Below are positions 8,797 to 16,015 of a DNA stretch of 41,170 nucleotides, one piece after another; position 1 is the stretch's first letter, and every line of letters begins with the position of its first letter. Origin of the DNA: Candidatus Woesearchaeota archaeon (GTDB taxonomy: Archaea; Nanobdellota; Nanobdellia; Woesearchaeales; WJKR01); NCBI GenBank assembly GCA_016927245.1, contig JAFGNA010000007.1, positions 1 through 41,170 on the forward strand. Direction: 5' to 3'. Position numbers and translations under genes: made by a program. The notes under the pieces were generated by a model. That model searched no databases, was not told the DNA's origin, and was given only the letters and a program-made list of their open reading frames with translations.

Positions 8797-9912
8797 ATGG
8801 CAGTTCTCGGCCACATACGTAGGCGTGGCGCGCAACTCGGCGATGACGCTTTGGGCAACGTGAAGAAGTCCTTGAGGAGGATGAGCGGCGGCATCTCCGC
8901 TCGGAGAGCGTACCAGACAGCGATCAGCAACGCGAAGAGCGGTCACTTGCACGTGGTCCACGACAAGAAAGGGGTCCGCAGGGCGCTACACATGATTCAT
9001 GTGAGCCTCAAGCACGCGGACGCCATCAGTGATGGGAAGCAGCTCGGGCGTTTGCAAGAACGATATCGTGATGATGAGAAGCGGCTCAGGAGGCGTATTG
9101 ACACCCTCATCAGGCCATTCCCTGGTTATTTGAGAGACTTCGCTGACGGGCTTCACCTGTTCGTGATGAGCATCAATGACCTGCTGGTGAACACGAACAA
9201 GGAGCTGGGCGTCGACAACGAGCTCGTGCTGGGATTGCTCGCGGACTACAAGAACGTGCTCGAGAAGACCGGCGTACGTGTCTTGCCGGAGACGCTGAAA
9301 GGGGTCTTGAAAGAGCTCGTCGCTCTCGAGCGCAAGGAGAAGAAGTACGCGAAGAAAGAGGAGAAATTAGACAAGAGATTCCTGAAAGAGGATGAGCGAG
9401 GACGGGCGCATCACGGGCATATCGGTGTCGGCAAGGTCTTCCGCCTGGGACTGAAGGCTGAGAAGGCGTTCCTCGATGACGCGAGAAGGAACCTGGATGA
9501 GATGCAACAAAGCCTGACACGCGGGCACGCGGACCAGGCGTTCCTCGCGAGCTATCTCAAGCACCTGAAGAACTTCAAGAAGCTTGCGAAGATACACAAG
9601 AAGATCGCGCTCGACATCCTGGAGCTCCTCGGCATGGCGGATGATTACTTCAAGCAGATAGAGGACGTCGTGGCTTCTTTCGAAACCTTCTTCAAGACCT
9701 ATACGGATACGGAGAAGACGACTCGCGAACTTGAGGACATCAAGAAGAGGCATGAAGAGCTCGTCACCACCGTCAAGAACGATATCGAGTCCCAGAAGGA
9801 AGAATACTATTTGGCGAGGAAGACCCTCGCACGGTCGAAAGACCTCCTCCAGGAGATAGCGGCCGTCTCTGAGAAGAGCCTGCGGGCGGAGCAGGAGCGC
9901 ATCGCAGCATAA
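8797..9912 (+). CDS. Coiled-coil protein of unknown function
   Basis: This 371-residue protein is almost entirely helical and highly charged, with long heptad-like stretches in the middle (around EKKYAKKEEKLDKRFLKE) and at the end (ELEDIKKRHEELVTTVKND). No signal peptide, membrane segment or catalytic motif is visible. A TATA box (8762-8770) lies about 30 nt before the ATG, so the transcript is probably leaderless and separate from S10. I do not recognise a family; a structural or scaffold role is only a guess. Confidence 0.7.
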   Translation: MAVLGHIRRRGAQLGDDALGNVKKSLRRMSGGISARRAYQTAISNAKSGHLHVVHDKKGVRRALHMIHVSLKHADAISDGKQLGRLQERYRDDEKRLRRRIDTLIRPFPGYLRDFADGLHLFVMSINDLLVNTNKELGVDNELVLGLLADYKNVLEKTGVRVLPETLKGVLKELVALERKEKKYAKKEEKLDKRFLKEDERGRAHHGHIGVGKVFRLGLKAEKAFLDDARRNLDEMQQSLTRGHADQAFLASYLKHLKNFKKLAKIHKKIALDILELLGMADDYFKQIEDVVASFETFFKTYTDTEKTTRELEDIKKRHEELVTTVKNDIESQKEEYYLARKTLARSKDLLQEIAAVSEKSLRAEQERIAA

Positions 9913-9997
9913 CCTTTAAAAAAGAATCTCTTTCTTGTCTTACCAAGCCAACGTCGCATAGCTCACGTCAACCCACTGGTCATGCGCCACCAAGAAC

Positions 9998-10006
9998 GTT
10001 ATAAGA
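9998..10006 (+). promoter_or_regulatory. TATA box of the LAGLIDADG endonuclease gene
   Basis: The sequence gttataaga is centred about 26 nt before ATG 10028, the leaderless spacing seen elsewhere here. The endonuclease gene therefore appears to have its own promoter and is not simply embedded in an intron. Confidence 0.45.
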
Positions 10007-10027
10007 GAGGTTCTCTTTCTTCACCTC

Positions 10028-10708
10028 ATGGGATTCTCAGAAATTAATAGGTATGTGAGCGTCTCTCGTTGGCAAAAAGTATTGGAGAATGAGAAATCAA
10101 GAATAAAGGATACGCACGAATCATTATTCTGGAAAGCCACCATATGTGGACTGCTCGCGGGAGATGGCTCTGTTCACGAGAGAAGGATGAAGAATGGGAT
10201 GCATCGAGAAGTGAGGCTCTACGCAGACGATCCGGTCATGGTAGCAACATACAATGAAGCGATGCAAAAAGTGTATGGTAAACATCCTTCGACACGCATT
10301 CGTGATAATGTTTGCCACGTCAGATTGACATCCAAAACAGTTGTACAAGACTTATTACGGGTCGGCAGGTTCGGCACAAAAGAGTGGCGAGTCCCCTTTC
10401 AATTGCTTGAACCCCAAGAAAGAAAAATCGCGTGGCTGAAAGGGTTTTTCTCTGGAGAAGCGTGTGTGGGCGAGAAGAATATCAGGGTACAAACCATCAA
10501 TAATGCGGGCATGAAAGACGTCTCCGCTCTGTTGAATCATATAGGAATCACGCATAGAACCTATTCATATAATCCAAGACCCTTGAATCATCATGAGGTA
10601 CACATAATATCCATCAACAGAAGACAGGCAAGAAAAAGGTATTGTGAAAGAATCGGTTTCTGGCATGGGAAAAAGACGGAAAAGCTGAAGAAAACAGTAC
10701 GTTTATAA
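10028..10708 (+). CDS. LAGLIDADG homing endonuclease-like protein
   Basis: This 226-residue protein has two LAGLIDADG-type helices: ICGLLAGDGSV near residue 37, and WLKGFFSGEACVG near residue 140. In the first, the acidic metal ligand is the Asp of GDG. In the second, Glu of SGEA takes that place. Two motifs in one chain fit a monomeric endonuclease (or maturase) that cuts a long asymmetric site. The gene is visibly more A/T rich than its neighbours, with many AGA, ATA and AAA codons, a sign of lateral acquisition. Its stop codon lies inside the TATA box of the tRNA-Ser(GGA) gene 28 nt further on. That tRNA has two introns, so a link with intron mobility is attractive but unproven. Confidence 0.85.
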   Translation: MGFSEINRYVSVSRWQKVLENEKSRIKDTHESLFWKATICGLLAGDGSVHERRMKNGMHREVRLYADDPVMVATYNEAMQKVYGKHPSTRIRDNVCHVRLTSKTVVQDLLRVGRFGTKEWRVPFQLLEPQERKIAWLKGFFSGEACVGEKNIRVQTINNAGMKDVSALLNHIGITHRTYSYNPRPLNHHEVHIISINRRQARKRYCERIGFWHGKKTEKLKKTVRL

Positions 10709-10712
10709 ATAA
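10700..10712 (+). promoter_or_regulatory. TATA box of tRNA-Ser(GGA)
   Basis: The sequence gtttataaataaa is centred about 31 nt before the first base of the tRNA and overlaps the last codons and stop of the endonuclease gene. Confidence 0.55.
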
Positions 10713-10736
10713 AACCCTTCTTCACACAGCGTGTTT

Positions 10737-10875
10737 GCCGTGATCGCATAGCCTGGTATTGCGCGAATTCTCATGTAGGAGCAATCCTGAGGGAAGCGTA
10801 GGCCTGGAACAGGTTATGACGCTCTAGTGAGCTCGTCCCGTTAAGGGATCCCCGGTTCGAATCCGGGTCACGGCG
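10737..10875 (+). tRNA. tRNA-Ser(GGA) with two introns
   Basis: The 7-bp acceptor stem GCCGTGA/TCACGGC with G73, a D-arm almost identical to the tRNA-Ser(CGA) gene downstream, a serine-type long variable arm (TCCC/GGGA) and a perfect T-arm frame a 139-nt gene. A sensible anticodon arm appears only if two segments are removed: 10767-10801 (35 nt, between positions 29 and 30) and 10810-10829 (20 nt, at 37/38). The mature arm is then CGAGC CTGGAAA GCTCG, giving anticodon GGA and an 84-nt tRNA. Intron edges may shift by one base. The bulge-helix-bulge motifs were not fully resolved by eye. Confidence 0.8.
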
Positions 10876-10881
10876 TCTACC

Positions 10882-11742
10882 TCAATCAGCGATGCCGATG
10901 AACGCCAGGGTGTTCTTGCCTACCTCAAGCAGTTCCAAAGGCAGCTCGACGCGCTCGCCCCTCCTCGAAGGCTCGCCCGCGTACACCTGGTGGCCGTTGA
11001 GGAGGATGACGAGCTCGCCCTCCTGCTCCCTCGCTTCCAACTCGAGATAGAGGTCCTCAGCCACGTCCTCCTCATCGAGGGTGAAGGTCCGCTCTATGGT
11101 GTTCGTGAGAAGGACGCTGTCAAGGGTGCGGAGCGCCCGTTCGTCCTTGTCGTCCGAGGCTCGGAAGAAGAAGTCCTCTGCCGGTAACGGCTCGGACGTG
11201 CCGTCATCATAGGAGAGGGTGAGGATGGTGTCGGTGAGAACGAATATCTTGTCGACCTTGGCGTGCAGCGCGATGACGTTCTGGCCCTCGAGGAACAGGC
11301 CCGTGTCGATGGGGAAGCTCATGTCCTCGTAGCAGTCCATGTCGCCGTTGTGGACGAGCTTATCATTCACGGTGATGAGCATGCGCACGTCCTCGTCGCA
11401 CTCGGGATTGAAGGCGAGCGTCGCCGCCTCGAGGGAACCGTGCTGCTCTGCTGACATGATCATGCGGAGCTCGTACACCTCGTCATCGCCGTACGCGACC
11501 TGGTAGAGGATGAGATTCCTGAGCTCGAGCAGGAGGGTGTCGATGCTTACGGGCGCGGGAAGAGGCTCCTCTTCTTTCTGCTCCTTGGGCAGCGCCGTCT
11601 CTTCCGGGGTCGTTTCGTTCGCCGCTACGGGTGGCGCCGCTGTCTCGTTGGTCTCGTTAATTCCTGCTTGGTCCTCGCCGCATCCTGTGAGGAGCGCGAG
11701 AATAATGAATGCCAGAAGGATGGAGAGTGGCGTGTTCCGCAT
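10882..11742 (-). CDS. Predicted lipoprotein with beta-rich domain
   Basis: This 286-residue protein begins with a lipoprotein signal peptide (LLAFIILALLTGCGE, lipobox Cys at about residue 21). A Thr/Glu/Pro-rich linker and a beta-rich body of about 200 residues follow, with no catalytic motif I recognise. Repeated patterns such as DTGLFLEGQNVIALHAKV and LLEVGKNTLAFIGI suggest two beta-sandwich units, perhaps binding modules. The start at 11742 has an AGGTGG site 6 nt upstream and a TATA box at 11782-11791. The protein is probably anchored to the outer face of the membrane. The Lgt gene at 39587 could lipidate it. Confidence 0.8.
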   Translation of the reverse strand: MRNTPLSILLAFIILALLTGCGEDQAGINETNETAAPPVAANETTPEETALPKEQKEEEPLPAPVSIDTLLLELRNLILYQVAYGDDEVYELRMIMSAEQHGSLEAATLAFNPECDEDVRMLITVNDKLVHNGDMDCYEDMSFPIDTGLFLEGQNVIALHAKVDKIFVLTDTILTLSYDDGTSEPLPAEDFFFRASDDKDERALRTLDSVLLTNTIERTFTLDEEDVAEDLYLELEAREQEGELVILLNGHQVYAGEPSRRGERVELPLELLEVGKNTLAFIGIAD

Positions 11743-11850
11743 GCGTGACCACCTGGTTGGTTATACTTCCTTTCGAGGGAGTGCTATATAATGGTTGCGG
11801 TAATGCCCAAAGAAAACGTTTTTAAAGGAACCTTGTATTCTTGGCGTGAT

Positions 11851-11955
11851 GGGCTCGTAGCTCAGCTGGTAGAGGGGCTTAAGCAATCGTTTTCGCCCAC
11901 CATAAGCATCCGGCTCTTAACCGGAAGGTCGCGGGTTCGAACCCCGTCGAGCCCA
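11851..11955 (+). tRNA. tRNA-Lys(CTT) with a D-arm intron
   Basis: Acceptor stem GGGCTCG/CGAGCCC, A73, anticodon arm TCCGG CTCTTAA CCGGA and T-arm GCGGG TTCGAAC CCCGT are all clear. The D-arm is interrupted after TAGAG by a 32-nt segment (11875-11906), between positions 24 and 25. Removal gives GCTCAGCTGGTAGAGC and a normal 73-nt tRNA. A TATA box (11818-11828) precedes it. No promoter is visible before the tRNA-Glu(CTC) gene 54 nt downstream, so the two are probably cotranscribed. Confidence 0.85.
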
Positions 11956-12000
11956 GAGGGTAAGACGATCCGAACGCAAGTGAGGATGCCGTCGAGCCCA
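11944..12000 (+). repeat. Direct repeat of the tRNA-Lys 3' end
   Basis: The 12 bases CCGTCGAGCCCA, which end the tRNA-Lys gene (11944-11955), occur again at 11989-12000. The 33 nt between them contain GACGATCC, which can pair with GGATGCCGTC reaching into the second copy. This may be a scar of insertion at the tRNA end, a partial duplication, or an unrecognised terminal intron. Confidence 0.75.
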
Positions 12001-12009
12001 ATAACACAC

Positions 12010-12130
12010 GCCCCGTTAGTGTAGTCCGGCCAATCATATCGCCCTCTCGAGGCAGCGGAAACCAGGGTTTCCTGGCCATTGCCGCCGCCGCAGCAAGGCG
12101 ATGACTCGGGTTCAAATCCCGGACGGGGCA
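12010..12130 (+). tRNA. tRNA-Glu(CTC) with a canonical 37/38 intron
   Basis: Acceptor stem GCCCCGT/ACGGGGC with A73 and a D-arm and T-arm nearly identical to the intron-free tRNA-Glu(TTC) gene at 30071. The anticodon arm TCGCC CTCTCGA GGCGA is interrupted by a 46-nt intron (12050-12095) between positions 37 and 38. The intron folds into CCAGG GTTT CCTGG. The tetranucleotide AGGC stands at both boundaries, so the edges are ambiguous by a few bases. Confidence 0.9.
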
Positions 12131-12145
12131 GTTATTTTCTCATAA

Positions 12146-12157
12146 CTTTTTTAAAGA
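12146..12157 (+). promoter_or_regulatory. TATA-like box of tRNA-Ser(CGA)
   Basis: The sequence cttttttaaaga is centred about 28 nt before the tRNA start. Confidence 0.4.
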
Positions 12158-12179
12158 GACTCTGCTTGCTACGCCTTAC

Positions 12180-12339
12180 GCCGTGGTCGCATAACCTGGT
12201 ATTGCGCCGGTCTCGAAAACCGGTTCCTTACGGAATTCCCGGTTCGAAAGCACGTGGTGAGCAAGGCACACAGGACCACTCCGGTCCGAGCACAGGCTCC
12301 GGCCTGGCCTTGACGCGCTCGAAAGTCCGGGCCACGGCG
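12180..12339 (+). tRNA. tRNA-Ser(CGA) with a T-loop intron
   Basis: Acceptor GCCGTGG/CCACGGC with G73, anticodon arm CCGGT CTCGAAA ACCGG (anticodon CGA) and variable arm TTCC/GGAA are uninterrupted. The T-arm starts CCCGG TTCGAA and its 3' strand T-CCGGG resumes only at 12326. Removing 12249-12325 (77 nt, between positions 59 and 60) restores the T-loop TTCGAAT and an 83-nt tRNA. The intron contains hairpins GGACC/GGTCC and AGGC/GCCT, plus a longer helix GAGCAAGG with CCTT...GCTC. TCGAAAG stands at both ends of the insertion. Confidence 0.85.
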
Positions 12340-12340
12340 T

Positions 12341-12350
12341 CTTTTTTCTT
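12341..12350 (+). terminator. Oligo-T after tRNA-Ser(CGA)
   Basis: cttttttctt follows the tRNA directly and overlaps the stop of the convergent deacetylase gene. Confidence 0.4.
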
Positions 12351-13179
12351 AGGAGCAGGAGCGGCTTTCGTCGAGCGGTTCACAGACAACGATTGGCCTG
12401 CAACCCTCATCGCACCCTCGGAAGACGGCCTGCTCCCCGCACGCGCACACGGTCCTCTTGAACTCGCACGTCCCTTCCAAGCAACACTGCTGGTCCATCT
12501 CTACGCATCGTGAAGCGACAGGCGCTCCCAACACCCCGAACGCATACCCTTGCTCCCGAGCGCAACTAATAATAGCAGGCAAGGATGCAATGGTCGCGCC
12601 CCGCTCATAAGGCCCGTCGTGCAGGTCGATGATGGCGCCGTCGTGCAGCCGTGCACACACGTGACTAATGATATCCTCTGATGAACGGCGATAATCTCTC
12701 GGGAACACCGACCAGGTCACCACGACCAATCCTTCACGAGCGGCGACGCGATGCGTCTTCCAGGTTCTGAACCCGTACGGCGGCCGGAACAACGTGACTT
12801 CCTGCCCGGTGATAATCTCCACAGCCTCCTTTCCGCGTACGATCTCTTCCTCATTCCGCGTGAGCAACAACCAGTGGGACCAAGAGTGCGTTCCTATGGC
12901 ATGCCCTTCCTTGACGAGGAGTTCGACGATTTCTGGATGCTTGGCCGCTTGTGTCCCGACGAGGAAGAACGTCGCCTTGACTCCCTCCTCGCGCAGGACG
13001 CTGACAACACTTTCCGTGTCGGGTCCGGGGCCGTCATCGAACGTGAGATACACCGAGCCAGGCTCGCCACGGCTCATGATTGGTCCGGACAGCGTCGCTC
13101 GAGGATGCCAAGCGCCGTACGCCAGCGCGAGCAGCAGGAGCAAGAAGATGCCGATGATGAGCATGAGGAATCGTTTCAC
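12349..13179 (-). CDS. Membrane-anchored polysaccharide deacetylase (CE4/NodB family) with Cys-rich tail
   Basis: After an N-terminal hydrophobic helix (FLMLIIGIFLLLLLALAYG), a NodB domain carries the family motifs in order: TFDDGPGPD (metal and base aspartates), HSWSH (metal histidines), RPPYG, and DLHDG near its end. These enzymes remove acetyl groups from N-acetylated sugars of cell-surface or foreign polysaccharides. The last ~55 residues contain about ten cysteines (CCLEGTC, CACG, CDEGC) and look like a disulfide-rich extracellular module, which is odd for this family. The start at GTG 13179 fits a TATA box at 13202-13211; a TTG at 13188 is in frame. The catalytic site should face outward. 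Confidence 0.88.
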   Translation of the reverse strand: MKRFLMLIIGIFLLLLLALAYGAWHPRATLSGPIMSRGEPGSVYLTFDDGPGPDTESVVSVLREEGVKATFFLVGTQAAKHPEIVELLVKEGHAIGTHSWSHWLLLTRNEEEIVRGKEAVEIITGQEVTLFRPPYGFRTWKTHRVAAREGLVVVTWSVFPRDYRRSSEDIISHVCARLHDGAIIDLHDGPYERGATIASLPAIISCAREQGYAFGVLGAPVASRCVEMDQQCCLEGTCEFKRTVCACGEQAVFRGCDEGCRPIVVCEPLDESRSCS

Positions 13180-13231
13180 GAGCGGCAAGAAGGATAACCT
13201 TCATATAATACTTTCTCAAATGCTGAAAGAC

Positions 13232-13359
13232 TGCGAGTGGAGGGAATTGAACCCTCGACCTCCACGGTGCACCACAAGTGAATGCCAATCATCGACCACG
13301 CGGTCTCATCGCTCATTGTGCTTATGAGCGTGGCGCTCTAACCGCTGAGCTACACTCGC
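13232..13359 (-). tRNA. tRNA-Met(CAT), elongator type, with intron
   Basis: On the minus strand the acceptor GCGAGTG/CACTCGC with A73, the D-arm GCTCAGCGGTTAGAGC and the T-arm GAGGG TTCAATT CCCTC are clear. The anticodon arm CCACG CTCATAA CGTGG is split by about 55 nt at position 37/38. The mature length is 73 nt. With anticodon CAT it could be elongator Met or an Ile2 whose C34 is modified; the tRNA-Ile(UAU) gene at 29858 makes Met more likely. The gene lies 7 nt after the HAD hydrolase stop with no clear promoter between. Confidence 0.85.
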
Positions 13360-13366
13360 ATGTCCT

Positions 13367-14008
13367 TCACTCCTCAATGAACGCCCTCAAGCCCTTCAAC
13401 GAGGAGACCTTGCGTTCCTCATCAGACCAGCCACGACGGTCGATGAGCACGGCGGGCACGTCAGCAGCCTCGGCAGAGATGATATCGCTCTGCGGGGAGT
13501 CACCTACCATGAGGCAGTCCTCGGGCTGAGCGTCGAAGTCACTGAGTATCTGCTTGTAACTCTCCGTGTCGCTCTTCAGCCTGCCAGTCTCACAGCTCAA
13601 GTAGACCTTGTCGAAGTATTTCTCCAAGTCATACTTGTCCATGACCTGGCGGAGGGAGAAGTTGTCCGTGTTCGACAGGATGACCAGTTTGTAGTCTTTC
13701 TTCAAGTCCTCCAACGCCTCGATGGTGTCATCGAACGGCTTGGACAAGATGGTGAACTTGTTCCACATCCCCACTAGCTTGTCATACACGAAGTCAGGGA
13801 TGCGCTTGCCGAACGCCTCGACCACCGCCTCGAACCCTTCCCTGAGCGTCTCGAACTGCTTGGTCATGAACGCGTGCTCGAACGTGGTGATGAATTCCGA
13901 GAACGGCTCCTTGACGCGCAAGAAATACCTGACTTGTTTGCTCGGGCTGGGGCGCACGCCATTCTCAACTAGGGTGCCCCAAAAGTCGAAGATGATGATT
14001 TTCGTCAT
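13367..14008 (-). CDS. HAD-superfamily hydrolase
   Basis: This 213-residue protein has HAD motif I IIFDFWGTL (nucleophile Asp; the usual second Asp is Trp), motif II LSNTDN, motif III Lys in GRLKSD and motif IV GDSPQSD. The helical cap between motifs I and II is of the C1 type. Such proteins are mostly small-molecule phosphatases or dehalogenases, and the substrate cannot be inferred. A TATA-like box (14041-14050) lies upstream. The tRNA-Met gene follows at once on the same strand, which suggests a shared transcript. Confidence 0.88.
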   Translation of the reverse strand: MTKIIIFDFWGTLVENGVRPSPSKQVRYFLRVKEPFSEFITTFEHAFMTKQFETLREGFEAVVEAFGKRIPDFVYDKLVGMWNKFTILSKPFDDTIEALEDLKKDYKLVILSNTDNFSLRQVMDKYDLEKYFDKVYLSCETGRLKSDTESYKQILSDFDAQPEDCLMVGDSPQSDIISAEAADVPAVLIDRRGWSDEERKVSSLKGLRAFIEE

Positions 14009-14228
14009 GTGCTCGCACCTAGGGAGGCGACCGAGAAGTCATTTTTAAATGTTTGGTTTGCTGAGGGTTTGTAGAAACTGTCTGAGCATGAGCATTGAGT
14101 TGATGAGGGGGCGGTGCCACAAAACAATTCACTTATAAATGAGGCGTGTCTTTTCAATCAAGCAAAAAGGAGCTGAGCTGCCAAGGTCGCGACCAGAAAA
14201 AGACTTTCTACAAACCCATTTGCCGAAG

Positions 14229-14237
14229 ATATTTAAA
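14229..14237 (+). promoter_or_regulatory. TATA box that decides the Elp3 start
   Basis: gatatttaaaa is centred about 27 nt before ATG 14260. A second box (14132-14140) lies further upstream, but the frame it would open reads poorly compared with Elp3 homologues. Confidence 0.5.
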
Positions 14238-14259
14238 AAACGCGGCGTTCCTGGCCGAG

Positions 14260-15948
14260 ATGGGCTACTACGAGGCAGTACTGGACTGGATAAAAGAGGA
14301 GCGGCCGAGCAAGGAAGCACTCGCAAAGAAGAAGGTGCTGCTCTGCAAGGAGCACGGCACCAAGCGCATCCCCACAGACATCGAAATACTTCTCCACGCA
14401 GACAAGGAAGACCTCGAAACGGTCAAGCCCTACCTCAAGACCAAACCGGTACGAGCGGCGAGCGGCGTCGCCGTCGTCGCAACGATGACCAAGCCCATCG
14501 CTTGCCCGCACGGAACGTGCACGTACTGCCCTGGCGGGCCTAGCAGCGCGTTCGGAGACACCCCAAAGAGCTACACGGGCAAGGAACCGAGCACGATGCG
14601 CGGCGCTCGCCACGGGTACGACCCGTACCGCATCATCTTCAACCGCCTCGAGCAATACCTTGCCATGGGGCAACACCCCGACAAGGCCGAGCAGATCGTC
14701 ATGGGCGGCACGTTCACCGCGTTCCCGAAAGACTACCAGGAAGAGTACATCAAGGGCTCCTTCAAGGCGTACAACGACTTCTCAGAATACTTCTTCAAGG
14801 AAGGAAAGCTTGACCTAGAACGATTCAAAGAGTTCTTCGAGCTGCCCGGCAAGAAGGATGATGAGGAGCGAGCGGCGCGCATCACGAAGAGGACACTCTT
14901 AATGAAAAGAAAAGGGGAACGATCACTGAGAGAAGAGCAGGAACGGAACGAGAAAGCAGCCATCAGATGCGTCGGGCTCACCATCGAGACCAGGCCTGAC
15001 ATGGCAGGCAAAGAGCAAGGCATCGAGCTCCTCCGGCTCGGCGCGACCAGGATAGAACTAGGGGTGCAGACCACGCACGACGACGTCCTCCAAGCAGTGC
15101 ACCGAGGCCACACCACAGAGGACACAAAAAAGAGCATGGCAGATCTCCGCGACCTCGGCTTCAAGCTGAACGCGCACATGATGCCAGGCCTGCCCGGGCC
15201 TGACGGGAATCGCATCAGCAAGGAGCGAGACCTCGCATCGCTGCGAGAAGTGTTCAAGAACCCCTCATACAAGCCTGACATGCTCAAAATCTACCCCTGC
15301 CTCGTCATGCCCGGCACCGCCCTGGAGCAGGAGTACGAGCGAGGAGTCTTCAAACCGCTATCAGCGGCGGAAGCAGCAGACATCATCGTCGAAGCGAAAA
15401 GACACATTCCTGAATGGTGCCGCATCATGCGCATCCAGCGTGACATCCCCACCAACATCACGACCGCAGGCGTGGAGCACACCAACCTCCGCCAAGACGT
15501 CACGGAACTCGCAGAGCAGCGAGGCGTGCGGTGCAGGTGCATCCGCTGCCGGGAGATAGGACTAGGAACCTATAAGAACGATCCGGAACTCGTCGTGCGC
15601 TCATACGAGGCGAGCGGAGGAGAAGAGCACTTCATCAGCGCAGAAGCCGACGACAAGGTGTTGGGATTCGTCCGGCTCCGCCTCCCGCCGAGATGCCTGC
15701 ACCCCGCAATCACCCCTACCACGGCGCTCATCAGGGAGCTGCACGTGTACGGCAAGGCAGCACCCATCGGCGGCCAAGGGGAGGTGCAGCACCGAGGCCT
15801 CGGCAAGCAACTCATGGCAGCGGCGGAAGCCTTGGCGAAGAAGCGCGGCAAGAGCAAGGTCGTCGTCATCAGCGGCGTCGGGGTGAGGGAGTACTATCGG
15901 CGGCTCGGCTACCGACAGGAAGGACCGTACATGACTAAGCAGTTGTAA
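14260..15948 (+). CDS. elp3: Elp3 tRNA uridine(34) acetyltransferase (radical SAM/GNAT)
   Basis: Elp3 adds a carboxymethyl-type group to C5 of wobble uridine in tRNA, using S-adenosylmethionine and acetyl-CoA. The protein has an N-terminal tRNA-binding helical region, the radical SAM cysteines in CPHGTCTYCPGG, a TIM-barrel-like core (IETRPDM, LGVQTTHDDVL, HMMPGLPG), a Cys-rich linker RCRCIRCREIG, and a C-terminal acetyltransferase domain with GEVQHRGLGKQLM, the acetyl-CoA loop. About 562 residues is a normal archaeal length. ATG 14260 is preferred because of its TATA spacing and because homology begins there; the frame is open back to 14146. Confidence 0.93.
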   Translation: MGYYEAVLDWIKEERPSKEALAKKKVLLCKEHGTKRIPTDIEILLHADKEDLETVKPYLKTKPVRAASGVAVVATMTKPIACPHGTCTYCPGGPSSAFGDTPKSYTGKEPSTMRGARHGYDPYRIIFNRLEQYLAMGQHPDKAEQIVMGGTFTAFPKDYQEEYIKGSFKAYNDFSEYFFKEGKLDLERFKEFFELPGKKDDEERAARITKRTLLMKRKGERSLREEQERNEKAAIRCVGLTIETRPDMAGKEQGIELLRLGATRIELGVQTTHDDVLQAVHRGHTTEDTKKSMADLRDLGFKLNAHMMPGLPGPDGNRISKERDLASLREVFKNPSYKPDMLKIYPCLVMPGTALEQEYERGVFKPLSAAEAADIIVEAKRHIPEWCRIMRIQRDIPTNITTAGVEHTNLRQDVTELAEQRGVRCRCIRCREIGLGTYKNDPELVVRSYEASGGEEHFISAEADDKVLGFVRLRLPPRCLHPAITPTTALIRELHVYGKAAPIGGQGEVQHRGLGKQLMAAAEALAKKRGKSKVVVISGVGVREYYRRLGYRQEGPYMTKQL

Positions 15949-15955
15949 AACGAAA

Positions 15956-15966
15956 GGTTTAAATAG
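15956..15966 (+). promoter_or_regulatory. TATA box of sepF
   Basis: aggtttaaata lies about 55 nt before the SepF start; a GGAGGG site (16003-16008) precedes the ATG. Confidence 0.45.
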
Positions 15967-16015
15967 GACGCTACGAACGCCTCATACACATCATTTTCAC
16001 GGAGGGAAGTGTGGG

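Noticed and set aside
10737-10875. A Leu or Met identity for the two-intron tRNA
   Set aside because: G73 and the serine-type arms argue against Leu, and CTCAT in the first intron has no matching stem. Only the two-intron Ser(GGA) reading closes all arms.
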